The position numbers were made by a program, and so were the translations under genes. 64,000 bases of DNA from Nigrospora sphaerica. Taxonomy: Eukaryota; Ascomycota; Sordariomycetes; Amphisphaeriales; Apiosporaceae. Shown here one piece after another: positions 53,492-64,000 of the stretch; positions within the stretch are counted from its first letter, which is position 1, and the number at the start of each line of letters is the position of its first letter. Where the stretch lies: NCBI GenBank assembly GCA_018287875.1, contig JAGVVL010000017.1, positions 3,162,001-3,226,000 of the forward strand, read 5' to 3'. Under the pieces are notes generated by a model. That model was not told where the DNA came from. It made no database searches and saw only the letters and a list, made by a program, of their open reading frames with translations.

Positions 53492-55263
53492 TCTTCCGTG
53501 ATGTGGGCGCCCTTGGCGGCGGAACGTGCAGACGTGGCGGCGGCGGCGGCATGGTGCGCGTAGTGATGATGGCGGTGCGTGCACACTTGGGCCGACGGGA
53601 TTTGGGTGGCGGCGTGGTCGTCTGTTGTGAGCCATTGAAGTACGACGGCTGAGAAGAGGACTGAGATGTAAGGAGGGAGATGCTTAGCACATGAACATTT
53701 GAGGTGGTATCGCAAAAGGAGGCAAAGAGGGAAATAACGCAGGGGCGGGGACGACCACTCACTGTCGGCGTTGCAGCACAAGAGGCAGACCCAGGCCGCC
53801 TCGCCGTTCATGGCCGTCAAGACTGAGAGGTTTCTAGTAGCGCGTTTAGTCATTAGTGTTTCGCTCTCGATGATTTGGTTTAGCATGACGTCGGGAGGTG
53901 GGAGGGGCTAAACGAACGTGACACTCGAGGCCGTTGTGCTGAGCGCGCCAACAAAAGTGCGCAACGCCATGGTGCGCAAACGGATGTTGGCAGGCGTCTT
54001 CTGCATGTCTTTGAATGTATAAAGCTCTGCGACGTCGTCGTCACCGCCGATCAGTATGGTGTAAAAATGGGTAAATCCGTTGCATGAAGGAGATGAAAGG
54101 AGGACGTACTTCGTAGCGGAAGCAGGAATAATATGGTGAGATAGAACTGTGCGAGCGTAAGGAACCGGGCCTAACAGAAAGGGGAGTTTCCTGAAGGCGG
54201 GAGGATTCTCCTACATTCACGACCAAGTCGAAGGTTATCAACGGAAGCATGGCCTTTCTCTCCATGCCGATAATGCACTGGCCGTCTTCGAGCCGCACGA
54301 TCCGGCTGCCCCTTGACAGTCAGAAAAGTGGTGGCGCCCGAGGGCCCGGGGAAGGCTGCTCACAAGATAAAGTTGAGGATAGCGACAACAACGTAGACCG
54401 CTATTCATCAGGTTGGCAGCCATTCACGCAAGGCTTGGATATCTCAGAGGCCGGCTGCTTACTGAGCATCCCAAACGAGTTGAAGCAATACAGCTTTGAC
54501 TTTAGTCGGGGTTTACGGCTGTTCCTGACCGTGTGCTGCGGGCATGTCAGGGCGAGTGCTTCCCCCGTGCCCCTCTTCAGGGATGTCCAAAGATGAAGCA
54601 AACTTACTGCTTTCTCCACGAGGAAGAGATATACCATGATCTAAGAAGGTCTCAGCGAGCCGATGCGCAGCTGCTCCACCAGTGAATAAGCCTCGGCGCG
54701 AGTATACCTTGGTAGTGATGTAGCAAAGCAGGCAGAGCAGTATGGCGCCGTCGCAGATGGCGAGGTTGGCGGTGAATCCGACACCGAAGTGAAACATGCT
54801 GGTCACGTAGACGAATAGCAAAGAGTCGATGTAGATGGCGAAGACGACTTTTGGGGGCGGGAAGCCGACGCGCGCCAGTCAACAACAAAACGCGGATAGG
54901 GGGTACGAGGGGGTGGGGGAAATAAAATGCAAAGACCTACGCCATAACACGAAGGGCAACCGTCCCCAGTTCTTGACGCGGAGGAATCTCAACGCTGCAG
55001 AGAAACACACAGACGCAGTTGGTTAGCCAGCCGGCCGTTTTCACCACCCAGCCGCCGGGATTCCAGAAAAAGGGGCGGAAGTGAACTTCCATACCAATGA
55101 AGGCCGACAGGAGCGCCGTGGCCGTGAGGCAGAGAAAGACGCTGGCCAGCGTCCCGGCCATTGGCTCGTTGTTGCGGGCGGCCGTGCCGCGGGGTACCAG
55201 CAACAGCCGTCGCACCGCGGCGTCGCCGCCAACACCGCCCGGCCCCGCAGACACTAGAGCCAT
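53305..55263 (-). CDS. Seven-transmembrane protein, 11 exons, function unknown
   Basis: The exons are 55095-55263, 54941-54994, 54708-54847, 54608-54640, 54463-54535, 54364-54400, 54215-54305, 54110-54146, 53918-54026, 53763-53833 and 53305-53660. They join to 1170 nt, 389 residues, with every phase consistent. Introns are 50-102 nt with GTATGG/GTAGGT/GTAAGT/GTGAGC-type donors; the donor GTTCGT before exon 10 is the weakest. Seven hydrophobic segments follow one another: VFLCLTATALLSAFIAL, LPFVLWLVFAIYIDSLLFVY, AILLCLLCYITTKIMVYLFL, FGMLTVYVVVAILNFIF, LITFDLVVNFYLTILFLLPL, LRTFVGALSTTASSVTNL and WVCLLCCNADILFSAVVLQW. Between helices 4 and 5 is RLEDGQCIIGMERKAM, and after helix 5 RKLYTFKDMQKTPANIRLRT. 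The tail is hydrophilic with a poly-Asp run. The layout is GPCR-like; no known receptor class is recognised, and ligand and partners are unknown. Confidence 0.85.
53456..53485. repeat. GTC trinucleotide repeat coding poly-Asp
   Basis: About ten GTC units on the plus strand, giving GAC (Asp) codons in the last exon of the minus-strand membrane protein. It should be variable in length without changing frame. Confidence 0.9.
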
Positions 55264-55900
55264 GATGGGGAAGCGGAGGGAACGACGGGAGGGTCGCCGA
55301 AGGGAAACTTGCCGAACAAAAGCCGTAGCGTTTCGATGCGTCCCCTTTTTATTATATTCCCCGACAATGGTGGGTCCCGGGGAAGCCGGGGGCGTGTCGT
55401 TGTTTCCAAGTTGGCACGAAAATAACCACGGAGGGAGGCGAGAGAAAGTCGTACGACGGTAGTCCCAAGGCACGACGATGATGCCTATATACGGGCTACC
55501 AACGACGCCGCGCTGACGAGTGGCGGCTGAAGCTGGAGCGGGGAGCTAGGCCGGCTCTGGTCGTTGTCGGTCCCGCGGCGCAGCGCAGCTGAAAAAAGAA
55601 AAAGGGAAAAGAAAAGCGCAAGCCAGCCGCCACGGCCGACCGCGAAAGGGATGTCTTGGCCGTGCGGCCGTAAACCTTTCCTCTCTCCTGGGAAGCAGAA
55701 ACCACGCGGCTCCCTCGATGTGTGTGCCGAAGGCGCATCTCGAGCTAGCGATGGGCGGCGGGACGGCCTTTCTCCCCTGGCGAATTCATTGGTCGGTCGC
55801 ATCAATGCGAGGGCGAGAAATGGGAGAGAAAAGGAATAGGGATAGAGATTTGAGTCCCGGGCGTTGAGGCGCACGCCCCTTCTGCGCGCGCCATTGAGAC
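55264..55900. other. Intergenic, probable promoter of the seven-helix protein gene
   Basis: No gene is supported. A TATA-like word (attatattcc, 55350-55359) lies about 90 bases upstream of the minus-strand start. Confidence 0.5.
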
Positions 55901-55913
55901 AATTGCCGCTCTC
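55901..55913. repeat. Target-site duplication, copy 1 (LINE at 56 kb)
   Basis: The 13-mer aattgccgctctc is repeated at 56091-56103, flanking the short LINE copy. Confidence 0.93.
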
Positions 55914-56062
55914 TCTCGGTATGGCAGGTCAAAGAGTAGATAGAAGCGGTACGACGCAGCGGAACCTAGGTTTTTCACCCGGCCGGACGTCAGCCCGGAA
56001 CGGTTTTCCTAGGCTGAGATGCGTAGGGGGTCCTCATGGCCTTGATAGGTCGCTAGGTGTAA

Positions 56063-56090
<28 letters not shown>
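55914..56090 (+). mobile_element. Extremely 5'-truncated LINE copy (177 bp)
   Basis: The sequence from tctcggtatggcaggtcaaagag to the AAT-repeat tail matches the 3' end of the LINE at 33053-33231 (read on the minus strand there) with only about six differences. Most of the piece is the 3' UTR of the element plus the AAT tail (about 56063-56090). It is flanked by a perfect 13-bp target duplication. Copies cut down to the 3' UTR arise when reverse transcription stops early. It has no coding capacity. Confidence 0.93.
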
Positions 56091-56093
<3 letters not shown>

Positions 56094-56103
56094 TGCCGCT
56101 CTC
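56091..56103. repeat. Target-site duplication, copy 2 (LINE at 56 kb)
   Basis: Identical to 55901-55913; it directly follows the AAT tail. The base after it differs between the two flanks, which fixes the right border. Confidence 0.93.
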
Positions 56104-59100
56104 CCACCTGCTAGTGGGAGGGGGCGGATACGGGCAGCCCCTGCGCTTCGCTGCCTCTCAAAGCAGTGCTGTCTGGCGAGACAGCGATAGCTGGGTTGCT
56201 AACGGAGAGGGCTCGCGCGAGTTGCGATTGATCATTATAGCGGGGAGGCCTAGACGGCAAACTTGAGAGGGTGTGTCGTGGGGTCTCGCCTGTGCTGCCG
56301 AGCGTTCGTTCCTTGCATGCGATCGGCAATCTTGCACCTGCCGTGGGCGGATGATGGGAGAGCAGCCCGGGGGAAGCGCAACCCTGCCACCAGGGACCCG
56401 GGTGAGACCCAGGCTCGTGCTTGGGACGAAAAAAGAATGAATTGTTCGGGGGGCTCCTCGGCTGCTACTTCCCCCTTTGCATGTTACTTGCTTCCTCCTA
56501 AATGTCTACAAATGCAATTGGCTTACTAAGGCTGGCGTTGGTAGTGGTCCAGGCAGGTGATGCTTGGGTCGAAATGTCGTCGAAGAACGCATGGGATGCG
56601 GCTGGGTGGGATGTTGTTAGCTGCAGGCCGCATCGCAGTATAAAGTAGATGTAAGATAAGTACGCAGGCACCTGCACTCTGGAACTGTTTAGGAGCCATC
56701 GTTCTATCCTGGGTCAGGACCCAACTAATCTGCCCGGCAGTACCTTCCCCTTCGTCATTCTTCCCCCAAAGCTACATCATCCGGAAGCCGAATTTAGAAA
56801 ACCTCGGCCGTCCCGTCCCACGCTGCCAAGTCGTGTGGCTTATCCTACCGTCTGGTAGGGGCAATCTAGAGCCGGATCTAGATGGAAGCGGACGTGCGGA
56901 TGTGCGGACATACGGCCCCAAGTCTATTCGTAGGACCTGGAAACTAGTGTCAACGGTGACGTTCTTTTGGCGATGGATCGCGCCTGAATAGCGTGCGCTG
57001 CGCCCGCCGCTCGTGTGTCACCTCCCTCACTCTGACGGAAGACAACGGCAGCACGTGGTCTCACGGTTCGAGAGCTGAGCCGTGTGTGTCCTCTCGTCGT
57101 ACACCGTCACTAAGCCCTGGTCTCCCGGGCGGGTTGCCAGTGTACACGTGGGCAGGCCGGGGGGGGGGGGGGGGGGGGAGACTGGGATGGGGGCATCGGG
57201 CTCGTCCTGTCTGTTTTTTTGGACGCACATCGTCTTCAAGTGACGGCTCATGGCATTGTGCAAACGACCCGGATACTGTATTCTCACATAGGCACCGAAG
57301 CAGGGCTTCTTTCTTCTGCTTATTTTTACGGGATTGGTCCATATTGGTCAGTTTCCCAGGACACCCCGGAAAAGAACCGATCTGATGGCACTGTTGGGCT
57401 TGTACTTACTCCGGGACGAAAAGTATGAAGCGGAAGCCTTGGCAAGGACTTTCAGCCAGCAAACCGCCAAAATTATCCCTAAACTTGATTTTGGTAACCC
57501 AGTTTGTAGGCAGCAGGTATGACAGGACCCCCGAGGACGTTGTTGTCCCCCCCTGCACGTCAACGGAGCCGCTGGCCATCTAAAGGCATGGACCTTAGTT
57601 ATGCAGATATATTATGCTGAGGTGTCAACTCTGACTAGGAAAAACAGCACCGCGGGTGTGGAGAAACTCTAGTTCAACCTACTGTAATAAGAACAATGTA
57701 TCATTAGTTTCATTGCCCCTCTCAACTCGATATCTGGTGAGTTGTGCCGCCTAGACCTGAGATTCCTTTTCGCTGGATCCCCCCTTCACCGGCACCGATC
57801 TTCTTATGGTGGTGAAAATTGGGAGTAGATGGGGACTTCTGCGTTTCATAAGCAAAGTCACGGCGAGAACATGGGACCCCAAAACCCGTTTAGCCCATGC
57901 TAGGGGAATCGGTGCTGAGAGAAAAGCTCTGCTTCTCCTGTCAGTAACTACTGTTAATCGGATAAATTTTCTAGAGCCTTACATTCGTTATTTCGAGTTG
58001 CTAGCACACCCTGTTCTTTTGGGCTCTGGTGCGTCCAAACAGCCTTGGGCTTTGGCGAGTCCGTCGGCCAGACATTGAGAACTTTTCATTGCATATTGGG
58101 AAATCTTTTCGGTCATTGTAAGTAACGGTACGAAATTCTAACTATTTCAGTTATTCCGGTGAAGATTATTTGTTTCCGTCTATAACCAAGAAGGGAAAGA
58201 GTCGAAGGGAGTGGCTAAATTTACCGTTCTGTGGGCTCGATGCACTTTTTTGGTGTCGCACCTGCCGAATCGAGCATCATTCCCAATGGCCGCCAGTCAG
58301 ACGCGTTAATGCGACCCTTGCACGGGTTAAACCGCATCTCATTTCTTTGACCCCCTTCTTTAACCTGGAGTAGGCTCTCATGTTGCTGGTTTCGCAAGAG
58401 TCTGGCCTCAATGGAGTCATGTAATCACCTGTCGGATATCTGACCCAGCTCATGCCCATGGTCTCCAATCCGAGAGGCATGTGTGTATGTATATGGGACT
58501 CTCCTCCTGCGACCTAGAGTGAATACAGGAGAATGAAACTCGATGATTCTACTGATTCGCTAAGTCCTTTCAGCAACGTCCATCGCAGCCATGGCGGGCA
58601 ATATCCTTACGCTCTCTTCAGGGCCCACCAGAGCAGGCAACGCGTTCCTGAGGAAGTAATTTTCCGGGAACACTCCCCATCTATCTCAGAATGCCTGCAT
58701 GATTCATGGTAAGCACTTATACATCGCTGTTATCTATCGTATTAGGATTTTAGTCTGGCACTTATGAATTTCAGTAATAAGAATGCACCGCCCTTGACTC
58801 ATTCTGTTCGTATTGATGGGACGTGAAGAGATAAAGATTAATAGACATCAACATTCATCTTCAAACACCAAACCGTTTCGGAGGAAACCTCCAAACGAGG
58901 TTCTCATTCCATGTCCCTTGAGAAGGAGAAATAAGACCCGTTTCGCATATTAATACCAAGTGATATGTTGGTGTAGAAGCGGGGTACCTGATTCAGATAG
59001 ATTGCAAACTGGCTAACGGCACATTGTGTCAGAACCAGTTCCAGCGTTCCCGAGGATGAAGTTCTTTTTCTCTGCTCCATCATTTGGCCGTTTCACCAAA

Positions 59101-60920
59101 CAAGTGAATTGTATATCATAGCATCAAGAGACAGGGCTAACAAGCCAAACACCCACGGCGTCCATCACCCGTCCTGCCAATCTGTCGGCCGATCGGTCAT
59201 GAGCGACGATCAAGTAAGCAATTGGCATACCGGGCCGGTGAATTTTTCTCCCCTGCGATCAAAGTGTAAATGGTCGACTGCAGAGGTATGTGCCGGACCA
59301 GAGGTCCGAACCAACTACGAGTAGATTGCACAACCAGAGGGAGCTGTTTCGGGATTTAGATCTGGACGGCTATTTCAGAACAGTGGTTTCTTTAGACTAT
59401 TTCAACAGGCTCGTGAAATAGAGATATTGGCTGAACTTTAAATAGACCAACTTAAAGACGCGAATTAAGCTTAGGAGGCTGGAGCGTACTTATGCCACAT
59501 TGAAAGTACTTGAAGAAACCCGATAGACGTGAGTACAGCAGGTTTCGCTTAATCTCTGCCTTGCATTGGTGGATCCCTACTAAAGCGTCATTTTCTGATC
59601 TTAAAGGGATAACGGCGCAGAAACCTCTTTCAATAAGTAACGGTCCAGCAACTGGCTCATGACTATGCCGTATTCTTACAGTATGCAACTTGGAAACCCA
59701 GGAAACTCTGAAGTAGCTCCAAAATGCGTAGGATCCACGCAAAAGTCTTCTTAGTTGCTCTTCTTCCGATTTCTCGTACAGTAAACCCGGCGTTCCCGCC
59801 CTGCCCCTGTTGCGAGTATAATATCCTGACAACGAAGCCGTGAATGTCCTGCGACGGTGGAGGGGGCCAGGAAGTTACAACGGTGAAACTAAGACGCCAG
59901 GGACGCCGCCGCCACGCCTCAAGAAGTGAGAGGAGAGAGAGGCTGGAGGGCGAGAAAAGCGAGGGTCATGGAAAGGCACGGGCGCGTGCGCCGGGAAGGG
60001 CCAGGAGGGTGGAAAGAGAAAGAACAGACCGTCGTACTATTCGGAGAAGAGGAGCCGGATCGACTTACGGGAAAAACTATGTGGGCCGCTTCTAGGCCCC
60101 CCTCGCCGGATGAGCAAATTAGGACAGAGCGCGCCTTGGTCCTACGACCCGTTTACGGAGAGCCCCCCCCGATTCTCTTTCATCAGATCTAAACCGGTGT
60201 CACGGTTCAAGGAACGAAGGATCTGTTGATGACCCAAAGGTTCTATTGAGATGCGAAAACTACAGGTGAAGAGGAAAAGAAGAGGAACAGGCTCCTCTCA
60301 GTCACTGTTTGGCAGGAATATATCCAGCCAGCGGCGGTACGTACCGCCAGGCAGCGGTAAGTCGTCCATGCGTTCCCATGCCCTTGTACCTATGTACCCA
60401 TGCCGTAACAACCGGGGACGTGCCGCTCGCCTTGCGTTTCTGGTTTTGCCAGTCTTTTATCTATTGTACGTCTTTTCAAACAACCCCTACCCTGCTCGGC
60501 TCTCAGGTACACCCCACCCGCTGGGCCTGGGCCGCCGCCCCCCTTTTCCTTCGGTTGCAAGACTATTTGTTTCTGGGCGGCTTCGACCAGAGGATTCTCT
60601 TCTAAGTTGCAAAACAATTATTGCGGGCGTGTGGCGCGCGCTTTGACCGGGTAACCAAGTTGGACCTATACGTTAGCAGTCCGCCGCCGTATTCTTTCCC
60701 CTTCCCTCTTTCCCCTGGGGTCGCCCTTGAACGGCTGGTCCAGGGTCTTTTTGCATCGCTTTAAGCGCCGTCGTCCGCTCTTTTGCCGTCATCGTTCCCT
60801 TTCCCGCCCCTTTCCGGCGATCCTCCTTGTTATTTGGTCACGCCCGAGTGCGTGGCATCTCCGAATCTATAAGAGGTTTCCTCCTTGCGATATGGTTGTG
60901 GTTGACCCTCCACCGGCCAG
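56104..60920. other. Long gene-poor stretch, AT-rich in the middle
   Basis: No frame has a recognisable domain. From about 57600 to 59830 the sequence is visibly A/T-richer than its surroundings, with dense stops in all frames, suggesting decayed repeats. A G-run of 20 lies at 57159-57178. Any first exon of the CFEM receptor relic (signal peptide) should lie in the last few hundred bases, but I could not fix it. Confidence 0.5.
57159..57178. repeat. Homopolymer of 20 G
   Basis: Uninterrupted G-run. Such runs are prone to slippage and can form quadruplex structures. Confidence 0.9.
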
Positions 60921-61832
60921 GGCTACGCAAAGATCTCGACAGCCGACCAGTTCGCCCTCGGCCAACTTCCAGAGTGCGCTGTATGTGGCACTGTTCTCCC
61001 CCATCTTCGGTTCGCGGCGCTTTTGAGAGCAAAAGCGGCCTTGAAAGCTCCTTCTTGTTAAGATCCCTCCCCGATATAGATAACGTGCCTTGCGGGCGCC
61101 GCTCAGGAGTCGCCCTGTAGCCTTACCGAGTTCGATTGCCAGTGTGGTGATGACCGTTTCAAGGAGACGGCCGAGGCCTGCGTGATGCGCAGCTGCACCG
61201 TGGTTCAGGCATTATGTGGGCTTCCCCTTCACCCACGGTGCTGCTTTCCCCCCCTGGCTACGGCTGACGTTTTCGGGACCGCCCCAGTGACCAAGAATAC
61301 CACCCGAACCATATGCGACGAGCCGGTCCGGAACAAGTCGTTCGAGTACACGATCATCTCCGAAGCCATGATGACGGTGGTCTGCGCGACCGTCGCCACC
61401 CGCGTCCTCTATAAGATCTTCGCCCAGTTCGGCCTCGACGTCGACGACTGGCTCCTCGTCATGGTCCTGCTCTGTTGCGTGCGTCGGCCGTCGTCAACGA
61501 CGTCATGATGGCCGACCAGGGCCTGGGCCAGATCACCCGGTTCACAGCGGGCTTTTGGACCATCACCCTGCTCTACTTCGCCGAGCTCTTTGTCCTCAAG
61601 CTCTGCCTGCTCTTCTTCTGTCTCCGCATGGATCCTACGCGCGGTGTGCGCCTCCTGCCCTGGGGCACCATCGTCACCGACGCGCTGTACGGGTTCACCT
61701 TCGTCCTGGTCGCCTTCTTCCAGTGCACGCCCATCAGAGACAACTGGCTGGGATGGAAGGCGGGCGGCGAGACGTACGGAAACTGCGTCGACCGGAGCGC
61801 CGTCGCGTGGGCTCACGCAGCCATCTGCATCG
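60921..61832 (+). pseudogene. Truncated CFEM/Pth11-like receptor gene
   Basis: Exons 60921-60980, 61080-61215 and 61288 onward join in frame; the introns are 60981-61079 (GTATGT...ATATAG) and 61216-61287 (GTGGGC; CTGAC; CCCCAG). They give LPECAITCLAGAAQESPCSL, TEFDCQCGDDRFKETAEACV and MRSCTVVQALLTKNTTRTIC, an eight-Cys CFEM domain. Membrane segments follow (IISEAMMTVVCATVATRVLY, DDWLLVMVLLCC). A single-base deletion near 61479 shifts the frame, after which ASAVVNDVMMADQGLGQITR and FWTITLLYFAELFVLKLCLL continue as in Pth11-type receptors. The match ends after AVAWAHAAICIA near 61832, about four helices in, where LDFWML would be expected. The 5' exon with the signal peptide was not found. Such receptors sense surface or nutrient cues in filamentous ascomycetes; this copy looks dead. 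Confidence 0.8.
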
Positions 61833-64000
61833 CGCGAAAAGCCAGCCGAGCGGGAACAAATGGACGTCCTTTGGGACGAGGTGTGCCTATTATTTGGTAT
61901 GAGCAAAACTATGAGGAACTGGCACATCGCTTCTCAAACGATAATTCTTCCCGAATTAGTATGCAAAGCTTCAGTGCATGAATCGGATGGCCACTCGCAG
62001 TGGAACAATTTGAAAAGGGCGAGGGGAGGCCAAGAGACGGAAATGTGGTAGACGATCGTGCTTACCGACCGACCGATGGACCGAGGGGTGGCAGAGGACG
62101 CACCGAAACAAGACGACGCTAAGACGTTTACCAAATCGAAAGGGTATCGATTTCCAACGCGGTGTGCCGGCCTGCGTAGGTTGGCCTGCGGGGGGCGGAA
62201 ACAGGGAAGCTCGGCCCCTTCCGAAGGCGCCGGCGGGCCAACACGAACCCCCGACGGGGGGGCATACGTCATCGTCATCCCGTCTCCCCTCCGTGCCACC
62301 TCAGGCTGCCGGCCGACTCCACGAACTGCGCCCGGCCTCGGAGGCTGGGCGAAGACGTCAGCCTCGGGGCGGCGCACGAATGCTGCGGTCCCGGGTTACT
62401 GCCACGCACCCCCCTACCTCTTCTCGTGGCTGATGGCTGGGCCCGGGGGCGGGGAGAGGAAGCTATTTCGCCTTGGGCGGCGGGTCGGGTTCGCGTGGGA
62501 TGGATGGAAGGGGGGGGCAAAGATGGTATCAAAGGCCGAAGGGCCGGGCTGTTTCCTAGAGAGATCTGCTTCATCTTGGTTTCCCTCCCCGGGGCGAATG
62601 TGTGGGTGACAGATGCGAGTTTTCGGCAGGTGACGACATTGGCGAAGGAAAAGTATCGGGATTCCCGGATGGAGACGGAGGGAGAAAGAGGATACGCCAC
62701 TTCCCCCAGCCCCGATGTCGACATCCGCACACTACGCAATTCCCTGCAGGGCTCTCCCTCCGCTGCCGTCCGTTCGTCTTGAATCTTTCATTCTTTCCCG
62801 GCGGCCTCATTCTCCCCGCCCCGCTTAACGAGATACCTGGCTCTGAAGAGGGGCCGGGATTGTCAAGGTTTCCAAGCCTTCTCTATCTAACCCGGTCGGG
62901 GAAGTCAACAGCTCCCCCCACCTTTTTACCCCAGGCGGGCGGGGGCGACCGTGGGTGGAATGTGATTTTTGGCCTTTCGTTCCCGCTTTGCCGTGCCTGC
63001 CCAAGAAAGGCAATCCATCGCATCCATCCCATTCTGGGAAAATCAAATCCCGTGGGGATGACGTTGGTTATTAATAGTTCGCCCCGGCTCCTTCCTTAGT
63101 TACCATTCCCTTCCGCTTCCCTACTCCATGTGTGAAGGAGTTAAGCAGTAACAGTAATCTCGATGGCGCCCCTGCAAAGGGCGGCCTATGAGGTCTTTTA
63201 CCGTAGACCTAGGCCGCTCCATAAGCAGGTTACTTTAGGTACGGTCTTTTGGGGGTTGCAGGACGGGCGGGCTTCCCGCACCTATTTTTTTTTCAGGTGG
63301 CCAACGGTGAAGCCGGGGGCGGCCAGGCGCTGGTTAACGGTCGGTCGCGGGCTGTTTTGGGGTTGGCTTTTCCCAGGTGGGGGGCTGGAGTACGTACCGC
63401 GCAACGCGAGGAATACCAAGGTTCCTTTCCTTCGGCTGAGTAATGAACACTAGCTGGATCCCTCTCTCTTTCCATCCTCCGGTGGATTGGAGGATGAATG
63501 ACGGGTGCTGGGTGGCTTTGTAATGCGACCATCGCCAAGCCAGGCCAGAACACGCACGCCACACTACCAATGCCCAGGAGCGGCAGGTAGGCAGATAGAT
63601 ACTCCCATCACGGGCGCGGGCGCATGCAGAAGGGAGTGGTATCGAAACGGCCTAGAACCCCCCCAATGTCTAAGCCGCACACCAGCTTCCGTATCATCGC
63701 ACACATGCGTACACCCTCTTAGTGAAATGCACCCCTCCTTCCGGGCTCGCCTACATAGTATTCCACCCTCTTCGGAACCGGTGCGTATAGTGAAGCCACC
63801 AGCCAATTACACCTTCGTAGCAGTCGCACCCCAATTCCCGTGGGGTTACCCGCGTGCGCGCGCTCCTTCCTCACTCGGCCGACGGCGTCGGCCCCGCGGG
63901 AAAAAGGCAGGGCCGACGCAGGGCCGACGGGCTGACAACCAAGCCCGCCCCCCAAGAAGCAGAAGAAGGAAAAGAAGGACTCCGGAAAGCCCATCAACCC
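61833..64000. other. No supported gene to the window end
   Basis: Frames on both strands lack domains. Just after the receptor relic a frame reads EREQMDVLWDEVCLLFG (about 61850-61900) with no known relative. A strong imperfect inverted repeat lies at 63181-63216. Confidence 0.5.
63181..63216. repeat. Imperfect inverted repeat (hairpin)
   Basis: The arm gcggcctatgaggtc faces gacctaggccgc across a loop of about nine bases; the arms pair except for a three-base bulge (tga). It lies in a region without genes and could be part of a small repeat or element end. Confidence 0.6.

Noticed and set aside
57334..57522. Short plus-strand frame with LGLYLLRDEKYEAEALARTF
   Set aside because: It looks helical but is only 62 codons with no ATG-supported start context, splice partner or known family.

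Overview
The window looks like nuclear DNA of a filamentous ascomycete, most probably a sordariomycete close to the Sordariales. The coding regions are GC-rich and are interrupted by short introns with GT(A/G)NGT donors, CTAAC/CTGAC-like branch sites and YAG acceptors. The gene content is fungal: a PSTAIRE Cdk1, a CFEM/Pth11-type receptor relic, a mucin-like GPI protein and an NWD-type WD40 relic. A dispersed 5S rRNA gene at 47512-47630 is of the Neurospora type, with a TATA element at about -29 and a T-run terminator.

Layout. 1-293: 3' end of a P450 gene with the heme loop. 2760-4779 (-): three-exon Bcs1-like AAA ATPase. 4.8-7.7 kb: no recognisable gene, partly AT-rich. About 7.66-9.69 kb (-): relic of a WD40 (NWD/HET-E-like) gene full of stops. 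9776-10817 (-): kinase-like gene broken by two frameshifts in C-runs. 13209-14357 (-): disordered Ala/Pro/Lys/Glu repeat protein. 16337-17196 (+): histidine phosphatase. 18320-18931 (+): small secreted protein. 19504-20884 (+): Pex11-family protein. 21319-22206 (-): four-helix membrane protein. 23628-24980 (+): Srp40/Nopp140-like protein, followed 42 nt later by a 129-aa ORF. 27343-29587 (+): five-exon adenosine deaminase-like enzyme. 30923-32611 (+): multi-pass membrane protein. 33053-34977 (-): 5'-truncated LINE with a 13-bp target duplication. About 35-43.3 kb: no supported gene. 43373-46324 (+): large mucin-like GPI protein. 47512-47630: 5S rRNA. 48045-49190 (-): AlkB-like dioxygenase. 50619-51693 (+): Cdk1. 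53305-55263 (-): an 11-exon seven-transmembrane protein that is almost invisible without splicing. 55901-56103: a second, very short LINE insertion of the same family. 56.1-60.9 kb: no gene, AT-rich in part. 60921-about 61832 (+): truncated and frameshifted CFEM/Pth11-like receptor. The rest, to 64 kb, shows no gene I can support.

There is no gene cluster with a shared pathway here: it is a mix of housekeeping genes (Cdk1, Bcs1-like, Pex11, Nopp140-like, AlkB, 5S) and accessory or decaying genes (NWD relic, kinase-like relic, CFEM receptor relic, LINEs). Several stops in the decayed genes can be read as C-to-T or G-to-A changes, which is compatible with repeat-induced point mutation. I found no wholly new system; the least obvious elements are the 11-exon membrane protein, the two LINE insertions with intact target duplications, the 5S gene and the closely spaced gene pair at 25 kb. 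All exon joins were worked out by reading splice signals and frame by eye, without alignment.
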